The notes under the pieces: model-generated
Databases searched by the model: none
What the model was told of the DNA's origin: nothing
What the model saw: only the letters and a program-made list of their open reading frames with translations
Shown here: positions 16,000-25,031 of the stretch, piece after piece
Position numbering within the stretch: the first letter of the stretch is position 1
Layout of the letters: every line of letters begins with the position of its first letter
DNA from: JAOUEA01 sp963825635
GTDB lineage: Bacteria > Actinomycetota > UBA4738 > HRBIN12
Reading direction: 5' to 3'
Length of the DNA: 64,000 nucleotides
Assembly: GCA_963825635.1 (NCBI GenBank)
Contig: CAWGTU010000001.1
Location: 620,001 to 684,000 of the forward strand
Made by a program: the position numbers and the translations under genes

Positions 16000-16266
16000 T
16001 CATGTCGCCACGTTCGCTCCTTTCGACGAGGTGTCATCGGATGGTGGTGCAGGACCGTCGCCGGGGTCGATCGCCTTCGTCTCGAGCAGGGTCATCCCCA
16101 GGTCCGACACCCGCCGGAGCATGCCCTGCAGCTCCGCCTGGTCGCGCACGTCGCCGGTGATCGTCGTGGTGCCGCGCCCGTGCGTGAGTGTCATCCCCGG
16201 GAAGGCCGTCGCCATGTGGTCGCCGAGCTCTCCTTCGACGGTCAGTCGGTATGTCCGGGTGCCCAT
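16000..16266 (-). CDS. Small protein, stand-alone copy of the N-terminal domain of the 16793-18232 fusion
   Basis: An 88-residue protein (GTRTYRLTVEGELGDHMATAFPGMTLTHGRG..TITGDVRDQAELQGMLRRVSDLGMTLLE). It is clearly paralogous to residues 1-66 of the AhpD-domain fusion at 16793. The beta-alpha-beta-beta-alpha-beta pattern with a helix around ELxGxxxR looks like a small ferredoxin-like or ACT-type ligand domain, but no family is recognised. Not only the protein but its 5' region (to the operator at 16317) is similar to that of the 18232 gene. It is the first gene of a five-gene operon down to 13706. Confidence 0.8.
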   Translation of the reverse strand: MGTRTYRLTVEGELGDHMATAFPGMTLTHGRGTTTITGDVRDQAELQGMLRRVSDLGMTLLETKAIDPGDGPAPPSDDTSSKGANVAT

Positions 16267-16316
16267 GCATGCAGCCTGTCACCCGCGGCGATCCCTCAGG
16301 TGGGTTCGGCGAGGAG

Positions 16317-16328
16317 TCACCCGGGTGA
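16317..16328. promoter_or_regulatory. Operator, half-sites adjacent: TCACCCGGGTGA
   Basis: Perfect 12-bp palindrome 51 bp before the minus-strand operon starting at 16266. The same distance and a similar intervening sequence occur between 18283-18294 and the gene at 18232. A second perfect copy lies 59 bp away toward the divergent rhodanese gene. Confidence 0.75.
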
Positions 16329-16375
16329 TTGCGTTCCACTTAGCCGCCACGTCGTCGATCCACCGGCATCTCCGT

Positions 16376-16387
16376 TCACCCGGGTGA
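16376..16387. promoter_or_regulatory. Operator, half-sites adjacent: TCACCCGGGTGA
   Basis: Second perfect 12-bp palindrome in the divergent promoter region, 77 bp before the plus-strand rhodanese gene at 16465. Two copies in one intergenic region, one per direction, fit control of both operons by the same factor. Confidence 0.75.
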
Positions 16388-16464
16388 GATGCCGAGGCGG
16401 ACGGCTCGGTGACTGGTCTCGCGAGTACGGTCGAGCTGGATGGGACTAGGGAAGGACGTTCGAG

Positions 16465-16767
16465 ATGAAGGCAGATGAGCTGCAACGACGGATCGAGTCT
16501 GGCGACGCGCCGACGGTCGTCGACGTCCGCACGTCGATCGAGTTCAAGCGCGGGCACGTGCCGGGAGCGGTCAACGCGCCACTCGGGAAGGTCCTGGTGA
16601 ACAAGGTGTCGCTGCCACACGAGCCGATGGTGGTCACGTGTCACGGCGGCGAGCGCGCCTACGTGGCCCGGAGGGCTCTGGCCCGCCATGGGTACCGCGA
16701 CATCCAGCCCCTCGAGGGGCACATGCGGCACTGGCACAAGGCCGGCCTCCCCACCGAGAGCGGCTGA
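16465..16767 (+). CDS. Small rhodanese-domain sulfurtransferase
   Basis: A 100-residue minimal rhodanese. TVVDVRTSIEFKRGHVPGAVNAPLG (17-41) and VVTCHGGERAYVARRAL with the active Cys at residue 59; the loop CHGGERA has the six-residue length typical of sulfur-accepting rhodaneses. It ends with the conserved MRHWHKAGLPTE tryptophan segment. It probably relays persulfide sulfur. AGGGAAGGA lies 5 to 12 bases before ATG 16465. Divergent from the operon with the other rhodanese and sharing its operator region. Confidence 0.93.
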   Translation: MKADELQRRIESGDAPTVVDVRTSIEFKRGHVPGAVNAPLGKVLVNKVSLPHEPMVVTCHGGERAYVARRALARHGYRDIQPLEGHMRHWHKAGLPTESG

Positions 16768-16792
16768 ACCGAGAGCGGCTGATCGCTCGCCG

Positions 16793-18232
16793 CTACGTCC
16801 CGGCGTCGCCGGTCGTCAGGCGACCCTTCGCCTCGAACTCGCGGAAGAACGGCGGCAGATCGGCGATGACCGAGATCGGGTCGCGCCGCTGCTTGACGCA
16901 GATCACCGCGATGATCAGCGGGCCGACGATCGCGTACTTCAGTAGCGCCGTGGCCTCGCCCAGCACCGAGCTTCCCGGCACCGGCCGGCCGAACAGGCGC
17001 GAGAAGAAGGCATCCACGGTGTTGCTGGTCTCGTTCAACCAGGTCATCATCTGGACGACCAGTTCCAGGTCCTCCCGCTCGCCGAGATCGAAGTGCCGTC
17101 GCAGTTCGGCGTCGACGTCGGCGGGCACGTCGTCGAGGTCGCTGAGGGCGACGGCCCTCGCCCACCGGATCGCCGCCCATGTCCGCGCGTCCAACGACTC
17201 GGGCCGCAGCCCCTCCACCGCGGCGAGCTCGTCCTTGGGAAGGCCCTCCCCGAGCGCCCACTCCCGATGGGCGAAGCTGCAGTGGCGAGACGAGTTGGCG
17301 TTCGCGACCGCGACCATGATCTCCTCGCGGAAGGCCGGTTCCAGGCGACGCCCGAACCAGATCGCGCCGATATCACGCCCCTGCCGGGCGAGGTCGGCGG
17401 TCGATCGGACGAACCGCCGCAGCTCGACGATCGGCTTGTGCCGGCCGTGTTCGAACGATGCCACCGCCGGGACCTGTTCCGCGGACCATTGACGAGGCCG
17501 GCGGCTCGGCTCCCGCCGACCGGCCGTGGTGCTCGTGCGGGCGAGGGTGCGGACCCGGTCGAGCAGGGCATCCAGGCTGTTGCCGGTCAGGTTGCCGAGC
17601 GTGATCGCGCGCACGTAGGCCAGGATCTCGGCGACCTGCTCATCGCTGTAGTAGCGGCGAAGGTTCTCGATCATCGCCGGATCGGACCGGTCGAGGTTCT
17701 CCGCGTAGTCCTCCGCGAAGAGGATCGCGGCGGCCTCGGCATCGTCTTGGGCCTCCAGCGACTGATAACCGAGGACCTGGTTGATCTCCTCCAGCGAGAC
17801 GCCTTGCGCCGTCGCCAGGTACGTGTGGCCCCACTGGCAGTAGCGGCATTCGTTGACCGAGCTGACCGCGAGCATGATCTTCTCACGGAGCGAGATGGGG
17901 ATCGTCGGCCTCACGAGCGCCGGCAGCAGCACGGGAGCCGAGGTCGCGACCTTGCCGACCGTCTCGAGCAGGTTGTCGCGGGTCAGCGTTCGCTTCGCGC
18001 CCGCGGGTGGACTCGGCGACGTGCTGCGACTCCGCTTCACCTCGAGCAGGGTGAGCGTGAGGCCGTCCTCCGACAGGCGCTTGATGACCCCGTTGAGCTC
18101 CGACTCGTCGCGCAGAGCCCCGGTCAGCGTCGTGGCGCCGTCACCGGGCGTCAGCGTCATCTCCGGGAAGGCCGACGCCAGTTCGTCGTCGAGCTCTCCT
18201 TCGACGGTCAGCCGATACGTCTGAGCCCCCAT
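16793..18232 (-). CDS. Fusion: small N-terminal domain plus two AhpD/CMD domains, second one degenerate
   Basis: A 479-residue protein. Residues 1-66 match the small protein at 16000. Residues about 85-235 form an AhpD-like domain with EKIMLAVSSVNECRYCQWGH: Glu128, Cys129, Cys132 and His136 give the E-CxxC-xxx-H redox motif of alkylhydroperoxidase AhpD. Residues about 260-440 repeat the fold with EEIMVAVANANSSRHCSFAH, where the first cysteine is Ser315 and only Cys318 and His322 remain. AhpD-type CxxC proteins reduce peroxiredoxin partners. A late hydrophobic helix (LLKYAIVGPLIIAVICV) may tether it to the membrane. It lies after the LuxR gene at 18283, with an operator between. Confidence 0.85.
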   Translation of the reverse strand: MGAQTYRLTVEGELDDELASAFPEMTLTPGDGATTLTGALRDESELNGVIKRLSEDGLTLTLLEVKRSRSTSPSPPAGAKRTLTRDNLLETVGKVATSAPVLLPALVRPTIPISLREKIMLAVSSVNECRYCQWGHTYLATAQGVSLEEINQVLGYQSLEAQDDAEAAAILFAEDYAENLDRSDPAMIENLRRYYSDEQVAEILAYVRAITLGNLTGNSLDALLDRVRTLARTSTTAGRREPSRRPRQWSAEQVPAVASFEHGRHKPIVELRRFVRSTADLARQGRDIGAIWFGRRLEPAFREEIMVAVANANSSRHCSFAHREWALGEGLPKDELAAVEGLRPESLDARTWAAIRWARAVALSDLDDVPADVDAELRRHFDLGEREDLELVVQMMTWLNETSNTVDAFFSRLFGRPVPGSSVLGEATALLKYAIVGPLIIAVICVKQRRDPISVIADLPPFFREFEAKGRLTTGDAGT

Positions 18233-18282
18233 GCACGCAGCTTGTCACCGCGGATCGCCTCACGAGAGCTTCGGCGAGCGAG

Positions 18283-18294
18283 TCACCCGGGTGA
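18283..18294. promoter_or_regulatory. Operator, half-sites adjacent, overlapping the end of the LuxR gene
   Basis: Perfect TCACCCGGGTGA. On the minus strand it encodes Ser-Pro-Gly-stop, the last codons of the LuxR regulator ending at 18283, and lies 51 bp before the AhpD-fusion gene at 18232. The operator is therefore built into the regulator's own 3' end. Confidence 0.75.
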
Positions 18295-20571
18295 TTCCGC
18301 TCCGTCCAGCAGGTCGAGCGCCTCCGCCCGCGCGATCGCCTCGTCGCGGGAATGGACGCCGAGCTTCTTGTACAGGGCTCGGCGGTGGGAGCGGACCGTG
18401 TTCTCCGAGACGAAGAGATGCTCGCTGATCTCTCGGATCGACAGATCCTCGGCGATGAGCCTCAGCACGGCGAGCTCGGCCCCGCTCGGCGCTTCGACGG
18501 CGTCGTCGGCCTCGGCGCGCTCCGTCGCCGCCACGAGTTCACGTTCTACCTCGTCGGCGAGTCCGGGCACGATGCCGGCATCCGGGAGTTCGGCGAGCGC
18601 GTCCCGCGCGAGGTGCAGCGCCTCCGTCGCCCGATCGAGGCGGCCACGTCGGGTGCGGACGCGGGCGAGCAGCACGAGCAACCACGTGTGGTGGATCGTG
18701 GGCACGTCGTCGCGGAAGAAGCGCTCCGCGGTGGCGAGCTCTCGCTCAGCCGTCGCGACGTCTCCCTCCGCCGTCAGCACGACACCCATCGCCACGGAGA
18801 CGTTCGCTCCGATCCAGCTGCGGCTCGATCCGAGGTGCCCGACCGCTTCCTTCGCCTGCTCCGCGTGGGTGCGAGCCGAAGACGGTCGCCCCTCCTCGAC
18901 GGCCACCAGGGCGAGCGTCGCGAGCGCATGGATCAAGCTCGGCGTGCGCCGCGTGATCTCGGGGTGCTCCAGTGCGCGGAGCGCCATGCCTCGGGCCTCG
19001 TTCAGATCGCCGGCGAAGTAGGCAGCGCGGGCATATGTGCCGAGCGCACCGGTGACGAGCTCGTCCAATCCTGCCTCGGTGAGCTCCACCGCCAGGCGGC
19101 CATCGGCTGTCGCCCGCTCCACTCCGCCTTCGACGGCGAGGACGCGCGCGATCCGGGCCATGGACCCGACGTACCCGTTCCCCGCCCCGGGCTCCTCAGC
19201 GGCCAAGACCCGATCGATGACCCCCAGGTAGCGACGCAGCTCCATCGTGCCCCCGTTCGAGATCACGCACGAGACCGCAGCCGAGACCGCCACCTCCGGA
19301 TGCGCGATCAGGACGTCGTCGGGGAGGGTTCGAGCCCAGCGGAGGAGCGTCCGGCCGGCTCCCGTTCGGATCAACGAGGCATGCTCTTCGGCGAGCAGCA
19401 CGGCGACGAGCTCATGTTCGTCCGCAGCCGCCGCGTGAGCGATCGCCTCGAACGGGCGACTTTGCTCCCGGAGCCAGATCGCCGCTCGAAGGTGGATGCG
19501 TGAGGTCGCTCCGGGGTCGGACGCCTCCAGGTGCGCTGTGGCGTACTCCGCGAAGAGCGGGTGGATGCGGAACCAGTCGCCGCGCTCGAGGCTCGAGACG
19601 AACAGGTGGGCGTGCTCAAGCTCGTCGAGCCGCTCGGCGGAGTCCGAGCGGTCCAGGACCGCATCGCACAGCTCCGGGGTGAACTGGCCGAGCACCGCGA
19701 CATGCTCGAGGAAGGCTCGGTGATCCTCGTCGAACGCCGCAAGGACCTCGGTGCTGAGATAGTCGGCGACGAAGCGCTGGTCGCCGCCGAAACGCGAGAC
19801 GGCTCCGGCGGGATCATCGAGGCCGCGCAGCCAGACCCCCGCGAGGACGAGCGCCACGGGCCACCCCTCCGTGCGCTCGACCAAGCCGTGGACCTCGTCT
19901 GGACTCAGCTCGATCCCGAGCCCATCGACGAGCAGCGCGTGCGCCTCGGACGTGGAGAACGCCAGGTCGTTCGCGCGTAATTCGATGAGTTGCCGGGACG
20001 CACGCAGGCGTGGGAGTCCGATCTCGGGGTCGACCCGCGTGCTGATGATGACGCGGAGGTTCTCCGGCACGTTGAGGAGAGCGTGATCGATCGCTGCCAG
20101 GCATTCCGCGTCGCCGACGGTGTGCAGGTCATCGAGCACCAGGATCACCGGTCTCGCGTATCGGCCGATGGCGCTCATCACCTCGTCGACGGCGTGCTCG
20201 ATCACGCCGCCGGCGACGCCGAGCCGACGAAGCGCCGGTCCGGCCAGGCCGGGGCGGATCCGGTCGATCGCCGTCGCGACGTACCACCACATCCGGTTCG
20301 GATCGTCATCGACGGCATCGAGGGTGACCCAGACCAACGCGGCATCCTGGGTCGCGGACCACTGTCGGACGGCCGTCGTCTTCCCGTAGCCGGCCGGCGC
20401 CTCGATGACCGTCAGCTCGACATCGACGCCGGCATCGAGGGCCTTGGTGATGCGCGGTCGATCCACGAAGCCGAGACGGAGACGGGGCGCGGTGATCTTC
20501 GCCTCGACGAGGGGCGGCGCACCAGACGCCGTGTCGACCGTCGTTCCTCGAGCGTCCTGATCGGATGCCAT
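18283..20571 (-). CDS. MalT-type LuxR-family ATPase regulator 1
   Basis: A 762-residue STAND-type transcription activator. Walker A APAGYGKTT is at residues 58-66, Walker B is VILVLDDLH, then the winged-helix and TPR-like superhelical region, and finally a LuxR helix-turn-helix (residues about 700-755: LIAEDLSIREISEHLFVSENTVRSHRRALYKKLGV). In MalT relatives ATP plus an inducer sugar bound to the TPR region drives oligomerisation and DNA binding. The inducer here is unknown. It is divergent from a second regulator of the same type at 20673 across 101 bp. ATG 20571 gives the standard N-terminus. Confidence 0.92.
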   Translation of the reverse strand: MASDQDARGTTVDTASGAPPLVEAKITAPRLRLGFVDRPRITKALDAGVDVELTVIEAPAGYGKTTAVRQWSATQDAALVWVTLDAVDDDPNRMWWYVATAIDRIRPGLAGPALRRLGVAGGVIEHAVDEVMSAIGRYARPVILVLDDLHTVGDAECLAAIDHALLNVPENLRVIISTRVDPEIGLPRLRASRQLIELRANDLAFSTSEAHALLVDGLGIELSPDEVHGLVERTEGWPVALVLAGVWLRGLDDPAGAVSRFGGDQRFVADYLSTEVLAAFDEDHRAFLEHVAVLGQFTPELCDAVLDRSDSAERLDELEHAHLFVSSLERGDWFRIHPLFAEYATAHLEASDPGATSRIHLRAAIWLREQSRPFEAIAHAAAADEHELVAVLLAEEHASLIRTGAGRTLLRWARTLPDDVLIAHPEVAVSAAVSCVISNGGTMELRRYLGVIDRVLAAEEPGAGNGYVGSMARIARVLAVEGGVERATADGRLAVELTEAGLDELVTGALGTYARAAYFAGDLNEARGMALRALEHPEITRRTPSLIHALATLALVAVEEGRPSSARTHAEQAKEAVGHLGSSRSWIGANVSVAMGVVLTAEGDVATAERELATAERFFRDDVPTIHHTWLLVLLARVRTRRGRLDRATEALHLARDALAELPDAGIVPGLADEVERELVAATERAEADDAVEAPSGAELAVLRLIAEDLSIREISEHLFVSENTVRSHRRALYKKLGVHSRDEAIARAEALDLLDGAESPG

Positions 20572-20672
20572 CGCACGGCGATTCTTCCAGTCCCCGGAAC
20601 AGCGAGGCAACCGATGGACGTGGTGCACGCGGAGCCGTCGCCTCGTGGTGTCGGAATCAGTAGCATCGGGCG

Positions 20673-22928
20673 ATGACCGAAGCAGCGCTCGCGCCCACCG
20701 GGCGGAAGGGTGGATCAGCATCCCGACCCGCGGGTGTCGCGGCCCACGGGGCCCCTAAGGGTCGCTCCGGAGTGGTTCCGAGAGATCGGCTCTTCGCACG
20801 GATCGAGGCATCGGAAGCCGACGTGGTCGCCGTCATCGCCGGTCCGGGCTACGGGAAGACGACGCTCCTGGCCGGCATGGCGGAACGCGATCCGCGTCCG
20901 GTGGCGTGGCTCTCCTTGGATTCCGGCGACGACGACCCCGCGGTGCTGCTCTCCGACCTCGCCCTCGCCCTCGACGAGATCCACCCGCTCGACCGCGCCC
21001 TGCTCTTGCGATTGACGAGGTCGAGCTCACGGGTGCCGGCGATACGCGTGCGGGAATTGACGAGGGCGATGGACCGGTTCGCCGAGTCGATCCTCCTGGT
21101 GCTGGACGACGTCCACTTGCTGACGAGCCCGAACGCGCTCGACATCGTCTCGAGCCTGATCGACCACACCCCCGTCGGATGGACGGTGTCCCTGGCATCC
21201 CGGACGGTGCCCGACCTCTCGCTCCCGAGGCTTCGGTCGTCGGGCCGGCTCCTCGAGCTCGACGTCGGCGATCTGGCGATGGACGAGGAGGAGACCGCCG
21301 AGCTGGTTCGAGGGGTCGGCCTCGACCTGTCCGAAGCAACGATCTCGCTTATCGCGCGTCGGACGGAAGGATGGCCGGTCGCGATCTACCTCACGACCCT
21401 GTCGATCCGTGAGCACGATGACCACGATGCGGCGGCGAGCAGGCTCGATGGTGATGATCGGATGATCACGGACTACGTGCGCGACGAGCTCCTGCGGAGC
21501 CTGCCGAAGCGTCGACTCCGGTTCATGATGCGGACCGCGATCCTCCGTGAGCCGATCCCCGAGCTGTGTGACGTGGTCGTCGGCTCCGGTGGGTCGGCGG
21601 CGCTCCTGGCCGAGATCGCACGCTCGAACCCGCTGGTCGTGCCGCTCCCCGGCCGACCCGACCGATACCGGTACCACCACCTGTTCCGCGACGTGCTGCT
21701 CGCGGAGCTCCGTCGGCTCGAGCCCGCCCTGATGCCGGAGCTCTACGGGCGCGCCGCGACGTGGTCGGAGGCGAACGACATGCCGGCAGATGCGATCGGA
21801 TACGCGCAAGCCGGCGGTCTCGTGGCGGAGGCCGCACGTCTCGTGTGCTCGTCGTTCCGGCCGTACCTGGGGACCGGCCGCTTCCAGACGCTCGGGTCGT
21901 GGCTCGGATGGTTCGACGAGGAGGCGATCCGCGGGTACCCACCGCTGGCGATCGTGGCGGCCTGGCACGACATCTTCACCGAGGCGGGGGACCCCGTCCA
22001 CTGGCTGCGCATCGCGGAAGCCACCTCGTTCGACGGCGATCATCCGGATGAGGGCGGCTCGTTCGTGGCGCATGTGGCGTTCCTGCGAGCGGCGCTCTGT
22101 CTCGACGGGCCGCTCCGGATGCAGGCGGACCTCGAGCTCGCCTCCGAGCTCGGCACACCGGCGAGCGGTTATCGCGTGATGCACCATCTCCTGGCCGGCG
22201 AGGCGGCGCTCCTCCTCGGTGAGACCGAGCGAGCCCGAGAGGCCTTCCTCGAGGCTGACGTCCTCGCCGGTCAGGTCCAGGCGAGCGGCCACGTGATGGC
22301 GCTGAGCGAGTTGTCGGCGATCGCGGCCGAGAGCGGCGAGTGGGACGAGGCGCGGCTTTGGATCGATCGCGCTCGATCGATCGTGACGTCGCACGGGCTC
22401 GACGACCTGAACCTCCAGCCGCTGATGTTCGCCGTCCCGGCGTTGGTGCTGGCGCGCGAGGGGCAGCCAGATCGAGCGCGCAAGGAGCTCATCCAGGCAC
22501 AGAAACTGAGGGGAACCGCCTCCTCGGCGCTCCCATCGTTCAGCATCCGCGGCAGGATCTTCATGGCTCGGGCGTACCTCGCGCTCTCGGATGTCGACGG
22601 GGCCCGTACCGTCTTGGCCGAGGCGAGGGCGATCCAAAGGCGACACCCGGACATCGGCGTCCTCTCGGGCGTGCTCGACGAGATGGACGGAGAGGTCCGC
22701 CGGGCGCGAGGCAGCGGGAGGTCGGGGCCTGCGTCCCTCTCGGCCGCCGAGCTCCGGGTCCTCGCCGTGCTGCCGACGCATCTCACGTTCCGCGAGATCG
22801 GCGAGCGGCTCTTCGTGTCCACCAACACCGTGAAGTCGCATGCGATGTCGATCTATCGCAAGCTGGGCGTCAGCAGCAGGTCGGAGGCGGTGGAGCGCGC
22901 CGGGGAGTTGGGTTTGCTCGACCTCTAG
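20673..22928 (+). CDS. MalT-type LuxR-family ATPase regulator 2
   Basis: A 751-residue STAND regulator. Walker A GPGYGKTT is at 57-64, Walker B is ILLVLDDVHLL, a long helical-repeat region follows, and the C-terminal LuxR domain (LTFREIGERLFVSTNTVKSHAMSIYRKLGVSSR) occupies the last 60 residues. The recognition-helix sequence is closer to regulator 3 (52078) than to regulator 1. An operator (TCACCC-N5-GGGTGA) follows 17 bp after the stop, then a CMD-like gene. The ligand and targets are unknown; the operator family is a natural target candidate. Confidence 0.92.
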   Translation: MTEAALAPTGRKGGSASRPAGVAAHGAPKGRSGVVPRDRLFARIEASEADVVAVIAGPGYGKTTLLAGMAERDPRPVAWLSLDSGDDDPAVLLSDLALALDEIHPLDRALLLRLTRSSSRVPAIRVRELTRAMDRFAESILLVLDDVHLLTSPNALDIVSSLIDHTPVGWTVSLASRTVPDLSLPRLRSSGRLLELDVGDLAMDEEETAELVRGVGLDLSEATISLIARRTEGWPVAIYLTTLSIREHDDHDAAASRLDGDDRMITDYVRDELLRSLPKRRLRFMMRTAILREPIPELCDVVVGSGGSAALLAEIARSNPLVVPLPGRPDRYRYHHLFRDVLLAELRRLEPALMPELYGRAATWSEANDMPADAIGYAQAGGLVAEAARLVCSSFRPYLGTGRFQTLGSWLGWFDEEAIRGYPPLAIVAAWHDIFTEAGDPVHWLRIAEATSFDGDHPDEGGSFVAHVAFLRAALCLDGPLRMQADLELASELGTPASGYRVMHHLLAGEAALLLGETERAREAFLEADVLAGQVQASGHVMALSELSAIAAESGEWDEARLWIDRARSIVTSHGLDDLNLQPLMFAVPALVLAREGQPDRARKELIQAQKLRGTASSALPSFSIRGRIFMARAYLALSDVDGARTVLAEARAIQRRHPDIGVLSGVLDEMDGEVRRARGSGRSGPASLSAAELRVLAVLPTHLTFREIGERLFVSTNTVKSHAMSIYRKLGVSSRSEAVERAGELGLLDL

Positions 22929-22944
22929 GCGGGCCGCAGATCGC

Positions 22945-22961
22945 TCACCCCTTGCGGGTGA
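22945..22961. promoter_or_regulatory. Operator, perfect half-sites with 5-bp spacer
   Basis: TCACCC-CTTGC-GGGTGA, perfect in both halves. It lies between LuxR regulator 2 (stop 22928) and the CMD-like gene starting near 23020. Downstream, at 22983-23003, is a 21-bp sequence nearly identical to one at 42456-42476 beside another operator. Confidence 0.75.
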
Positions 22962-23019
22962 TGACGTGGGTGTCCGGCCAGGGTCGAATGAAGGTGTGGA
23001 GCGTCATCGTGGGCCGTCC

Positions 23020-23430
23020 GTGCCGATCGAGCCTTACCAGTGGTCCCTGACGAAGCTGGCACTCAATGACGATGCCATGATCGCTGACATGACCGAGTCG
23101 GACGAGAAGAACCTGGAAGCATCGGGGCTGGATCCGCGTTCGCACGCCCTCGTGCGCATCGGCGCGTTGTTGGCACTGGGCGCATCTCCTGCCTCCTACG
23201 GTTCCGTCGTGAGGCTCGCGGAACGCGCGGGAGTGTCGCCGCGCGAGATCGCCGGCGTGCTCGTCGCCGTGGCTCCTCACATCGGGATCGCGCGGACCGT
23301 GTATGCGGCCCCGGAGCTGGCTCTCGCCCTCGGCTTCGATGTCGACGACCTCATCGAGCGCCGGCTCGATCGCCCCGGCAGGGATCGAGATCGAACCGAT
23401 GAGGGCGCGAGCCGTGGGATCGGGGCTTGA
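23020..23430 (+). CDS. CMD-like protein without redox cysteines (1)
   Basis: A protein of about 136 residues. The core LDPRSHALVRIGALLALGASPASYGSVVRLAERAGVSPREIAGVLVAVAPHIGIARTVYAAPELALALG is the helical carboxymuconolactone-decarboxylase/AhpD fold. The CxxC pair of AhpD is absent (no Cys at all), so a thiol-redox role is unlikely. Paralogues with the same core lie at 40611 and 54409. The start is uncertain: GTG 23020 or ATG 23077; neither has a strong ribosome binding site. It follows LuxR regulator 2 and an operator. Confidence 0.8.
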   Translation: MPIEPYQWSLTKLALNDDAMIADMTESDEKNLEASGLDPRSHALVRIGALLALGASPASYGSVVRLAERAGVSPREIAGVLVAVAPHIGIARTVYAAPELALALGFDVDDLIERRLDRPGRDRDRTDEGASRGIGA

Positions 23431-23441
23431 TGTGGCCTCGT

Positions 23442-25031
23442 TCAGCCGATGACCGTACCCTCGGCCGCCCCGGATGGCGTCGGGTCGGGCGCGTGCGTCA
23501 TCCTGAACCCGGTGACCAGTCCCAGGAGCCCGGCGAGCAGGGGGACCAGCAGCGCCACCTGGAGCGCGAACGGTCGCGCCTCGGTGTTGATGCGGACGAT
23601 CTCGTCCTGCACGTCTTGGGGCTGGCCGACCAGCAGCTCCTCGAGCGCCGCGTTGCTCATCAGCTCCGCGTCGTCCTCGAGCCCGGTGGCGACCTGCTCC
23701 TGCTCGGCAGGCGAGAGCACGGTGCTGCTCTCCGCCATGTCGGTGAACGTGATCGAGAGCGTCGCCAGCATGATCGCGCCGGCGAAGGCCAGGCCGAACG
23801 AGAGTCCGAACGATCCGCTCGCGGAGTTGACACCGGACGCCTCGCTGACCCGTTCCTCGGAGACCGGTGACAGCGTGTAGTTGTTGAGCTGCGACACCAG
23901 CAATCCGAGCCCTGCTCCCGCGATCAGCAGCGGGACGACGAGGTTCCAGCCCGAGTCGGCGCTGGGCACGATCCAGATCAGCAGCGCCATCCCGATCGAC
24001 AGCAGCGCGAAGCCCGAACGGATGAGCGTGCTCGGACGCCGCGATCCGGCCTTCTTCCCGGCGAGCATCGCGACCCCGAACATCGTGAGCGACAGCGGGG
24101 CGAGGGTGAGGCCCGTCTGCATCGCGTCGTACCCGAGCACCATCTGCAGGAAGATCGGCAGGACGATCATCGCCCCACCCAGGGCGGTGTTCTGGAGCAT
24201 CTGCCCCGAGACCCCGAACCGGAACATCTTCGATCGGAACAGGTCGGGATCGAGCAGCGTCGGCTTCTCCTTGCGCTTGCGGCGCAGGAGCCACCAGGCG
24301 AGCGACCCGAGGCCCACCGCCCCGACGGCAAGGAGCGCGCCCACGGCGTCGCCACCCTCCTGCCACGCGAGGATGCCGAGGACGACGCCCCCCATGCCGA
24401 GGACGGAGAGGATCGCACCGATCGGGTCGACCTCGCGGGAACCCGTGAACGGCACGTCTTTGACGCGCCCGACGCCGGACAGCACGACCCCGATCACCAG
24501 CAGTTCGAACAGGAACCCGACCCGCCACGAGAGGTAGGTGGTGATGAAGCCGCCGAGCAGCGGTCCGATCGCGGCGGCGACCGCGGCCGAGGCTCCGACC
24601 AAGGCGTAGACCTTCTTCCGCGCCTCGCCCTCGAAGTTCCCGTGGATCAAGGACTGCATGGCCGGCATCAGCAGCGATGCGCCGAGCCCTCCGATCAGGG
24701 CCCAGAACACGACCATCGCGGTCACGCTCTGCGCGAGCGTCATCGCCAGGGCGCCGATCGCGTACCCACAGAGACCGAGGACGTACGCGCGTTTGCGGCC
24801 GATCAGGTCGCCGACCTTGCTGCCGATCAGGATGAAGGCGGCCGACACCAGCGCCTCGAGCGCGATCGTCGCCTGGATGCTGCTGACGGTGGTGTCGAGA
24901 TCCTCCACCACGGCTGAGATCGACACGTTCATCAACGACGTGTCGAACACGAGCACGAACATCGCCATCGCGAGCAGCAGGGCGAGCCGTCTGTCGAACG
25001 CGACCTCGTCGGTGGTCGTTCCTGCGCTCAT
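23442..25031 (-). CDS. MFS multidrug exporter (DHA2/EmrB type, 14 helices)
   Basis: A 529-residue transporter. FVLVFDTSLMNVSISAVVEDL is the substrate-site helix 1, FILIGSKVGDLIGRKRAYVLGL is motif A, and LIGGLGASLLMPAMQSLI with GPLLGGFITTYLSWRVGFLFELLV is the antiporter motif C region; hydrophobicity suggests 14 helices. Members export drugs or toxic metabolites with proton import. A soluble loop (STVLSPAEQEQVATGLEDD...) near residue 440 is typical of the DHA2 branch. It is the last gene of a three-gene minus-strand operon, overlapping the SulP gene by 4 bp. Confidence 0.92.
   Translation of the reverse strand: MSAGTTTDEVAFDRRLALLLAMAMFVLVFDTSLMNVSISAVVEDLDTTVSSIQATIALEALVSAAFILIGSKVGDLIGRKRAYVLGLCGYAIGALAMTLAQSVTAMVVFWALIGGLGASLLMPAMQSLIHGNFEGEARKKVYALVGASAAVAAAIGPLLGGFITTYLSWRVGFLFELLVIGVVLSGVGRVKDVPFTGSREVDPIGAILSVLGMGGVVLGILAWQEGGDAVGALLAVGAVGLGSLAWWLLRRKRKEKPTLLDPDLFRSKMFRFGVSGQMLQNTALGGAMIVLPIFLQMVLGYDAMQTGLTLAPLSLTMFGVAMLAGKKAGSRRPSTLIRSGFALLSIGMALLIWIVPSADSGWNLVVPLLIAGAGLGLLVSQLNNYTLSPVSEERVSEASGVNSASGSFGLSFGLAFAGAIMLATLSITFTDMAESSTVLSPAEQEQVATGLEDDAELMSNAALEELLVGQPQDVQDEIVRINTEARPFALQVALLVPLLAGLLGLVTGFRMTHAPDPTPSGAAEGTVIG

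Noticed and set aside
20657..20673. TCAGTA-N5-GGGCGA before LuxR regulator 2
   Set aside because: Left half has three changes; no better than background, so autoregulation cannot be claimed from it.
22989..23051. Short reading frame starting MKVWSVIVG
   Set aside because: Only about 20 codons; the similarity to 42461 lies in DNA, not in the encoded peptide, which diverges at once.
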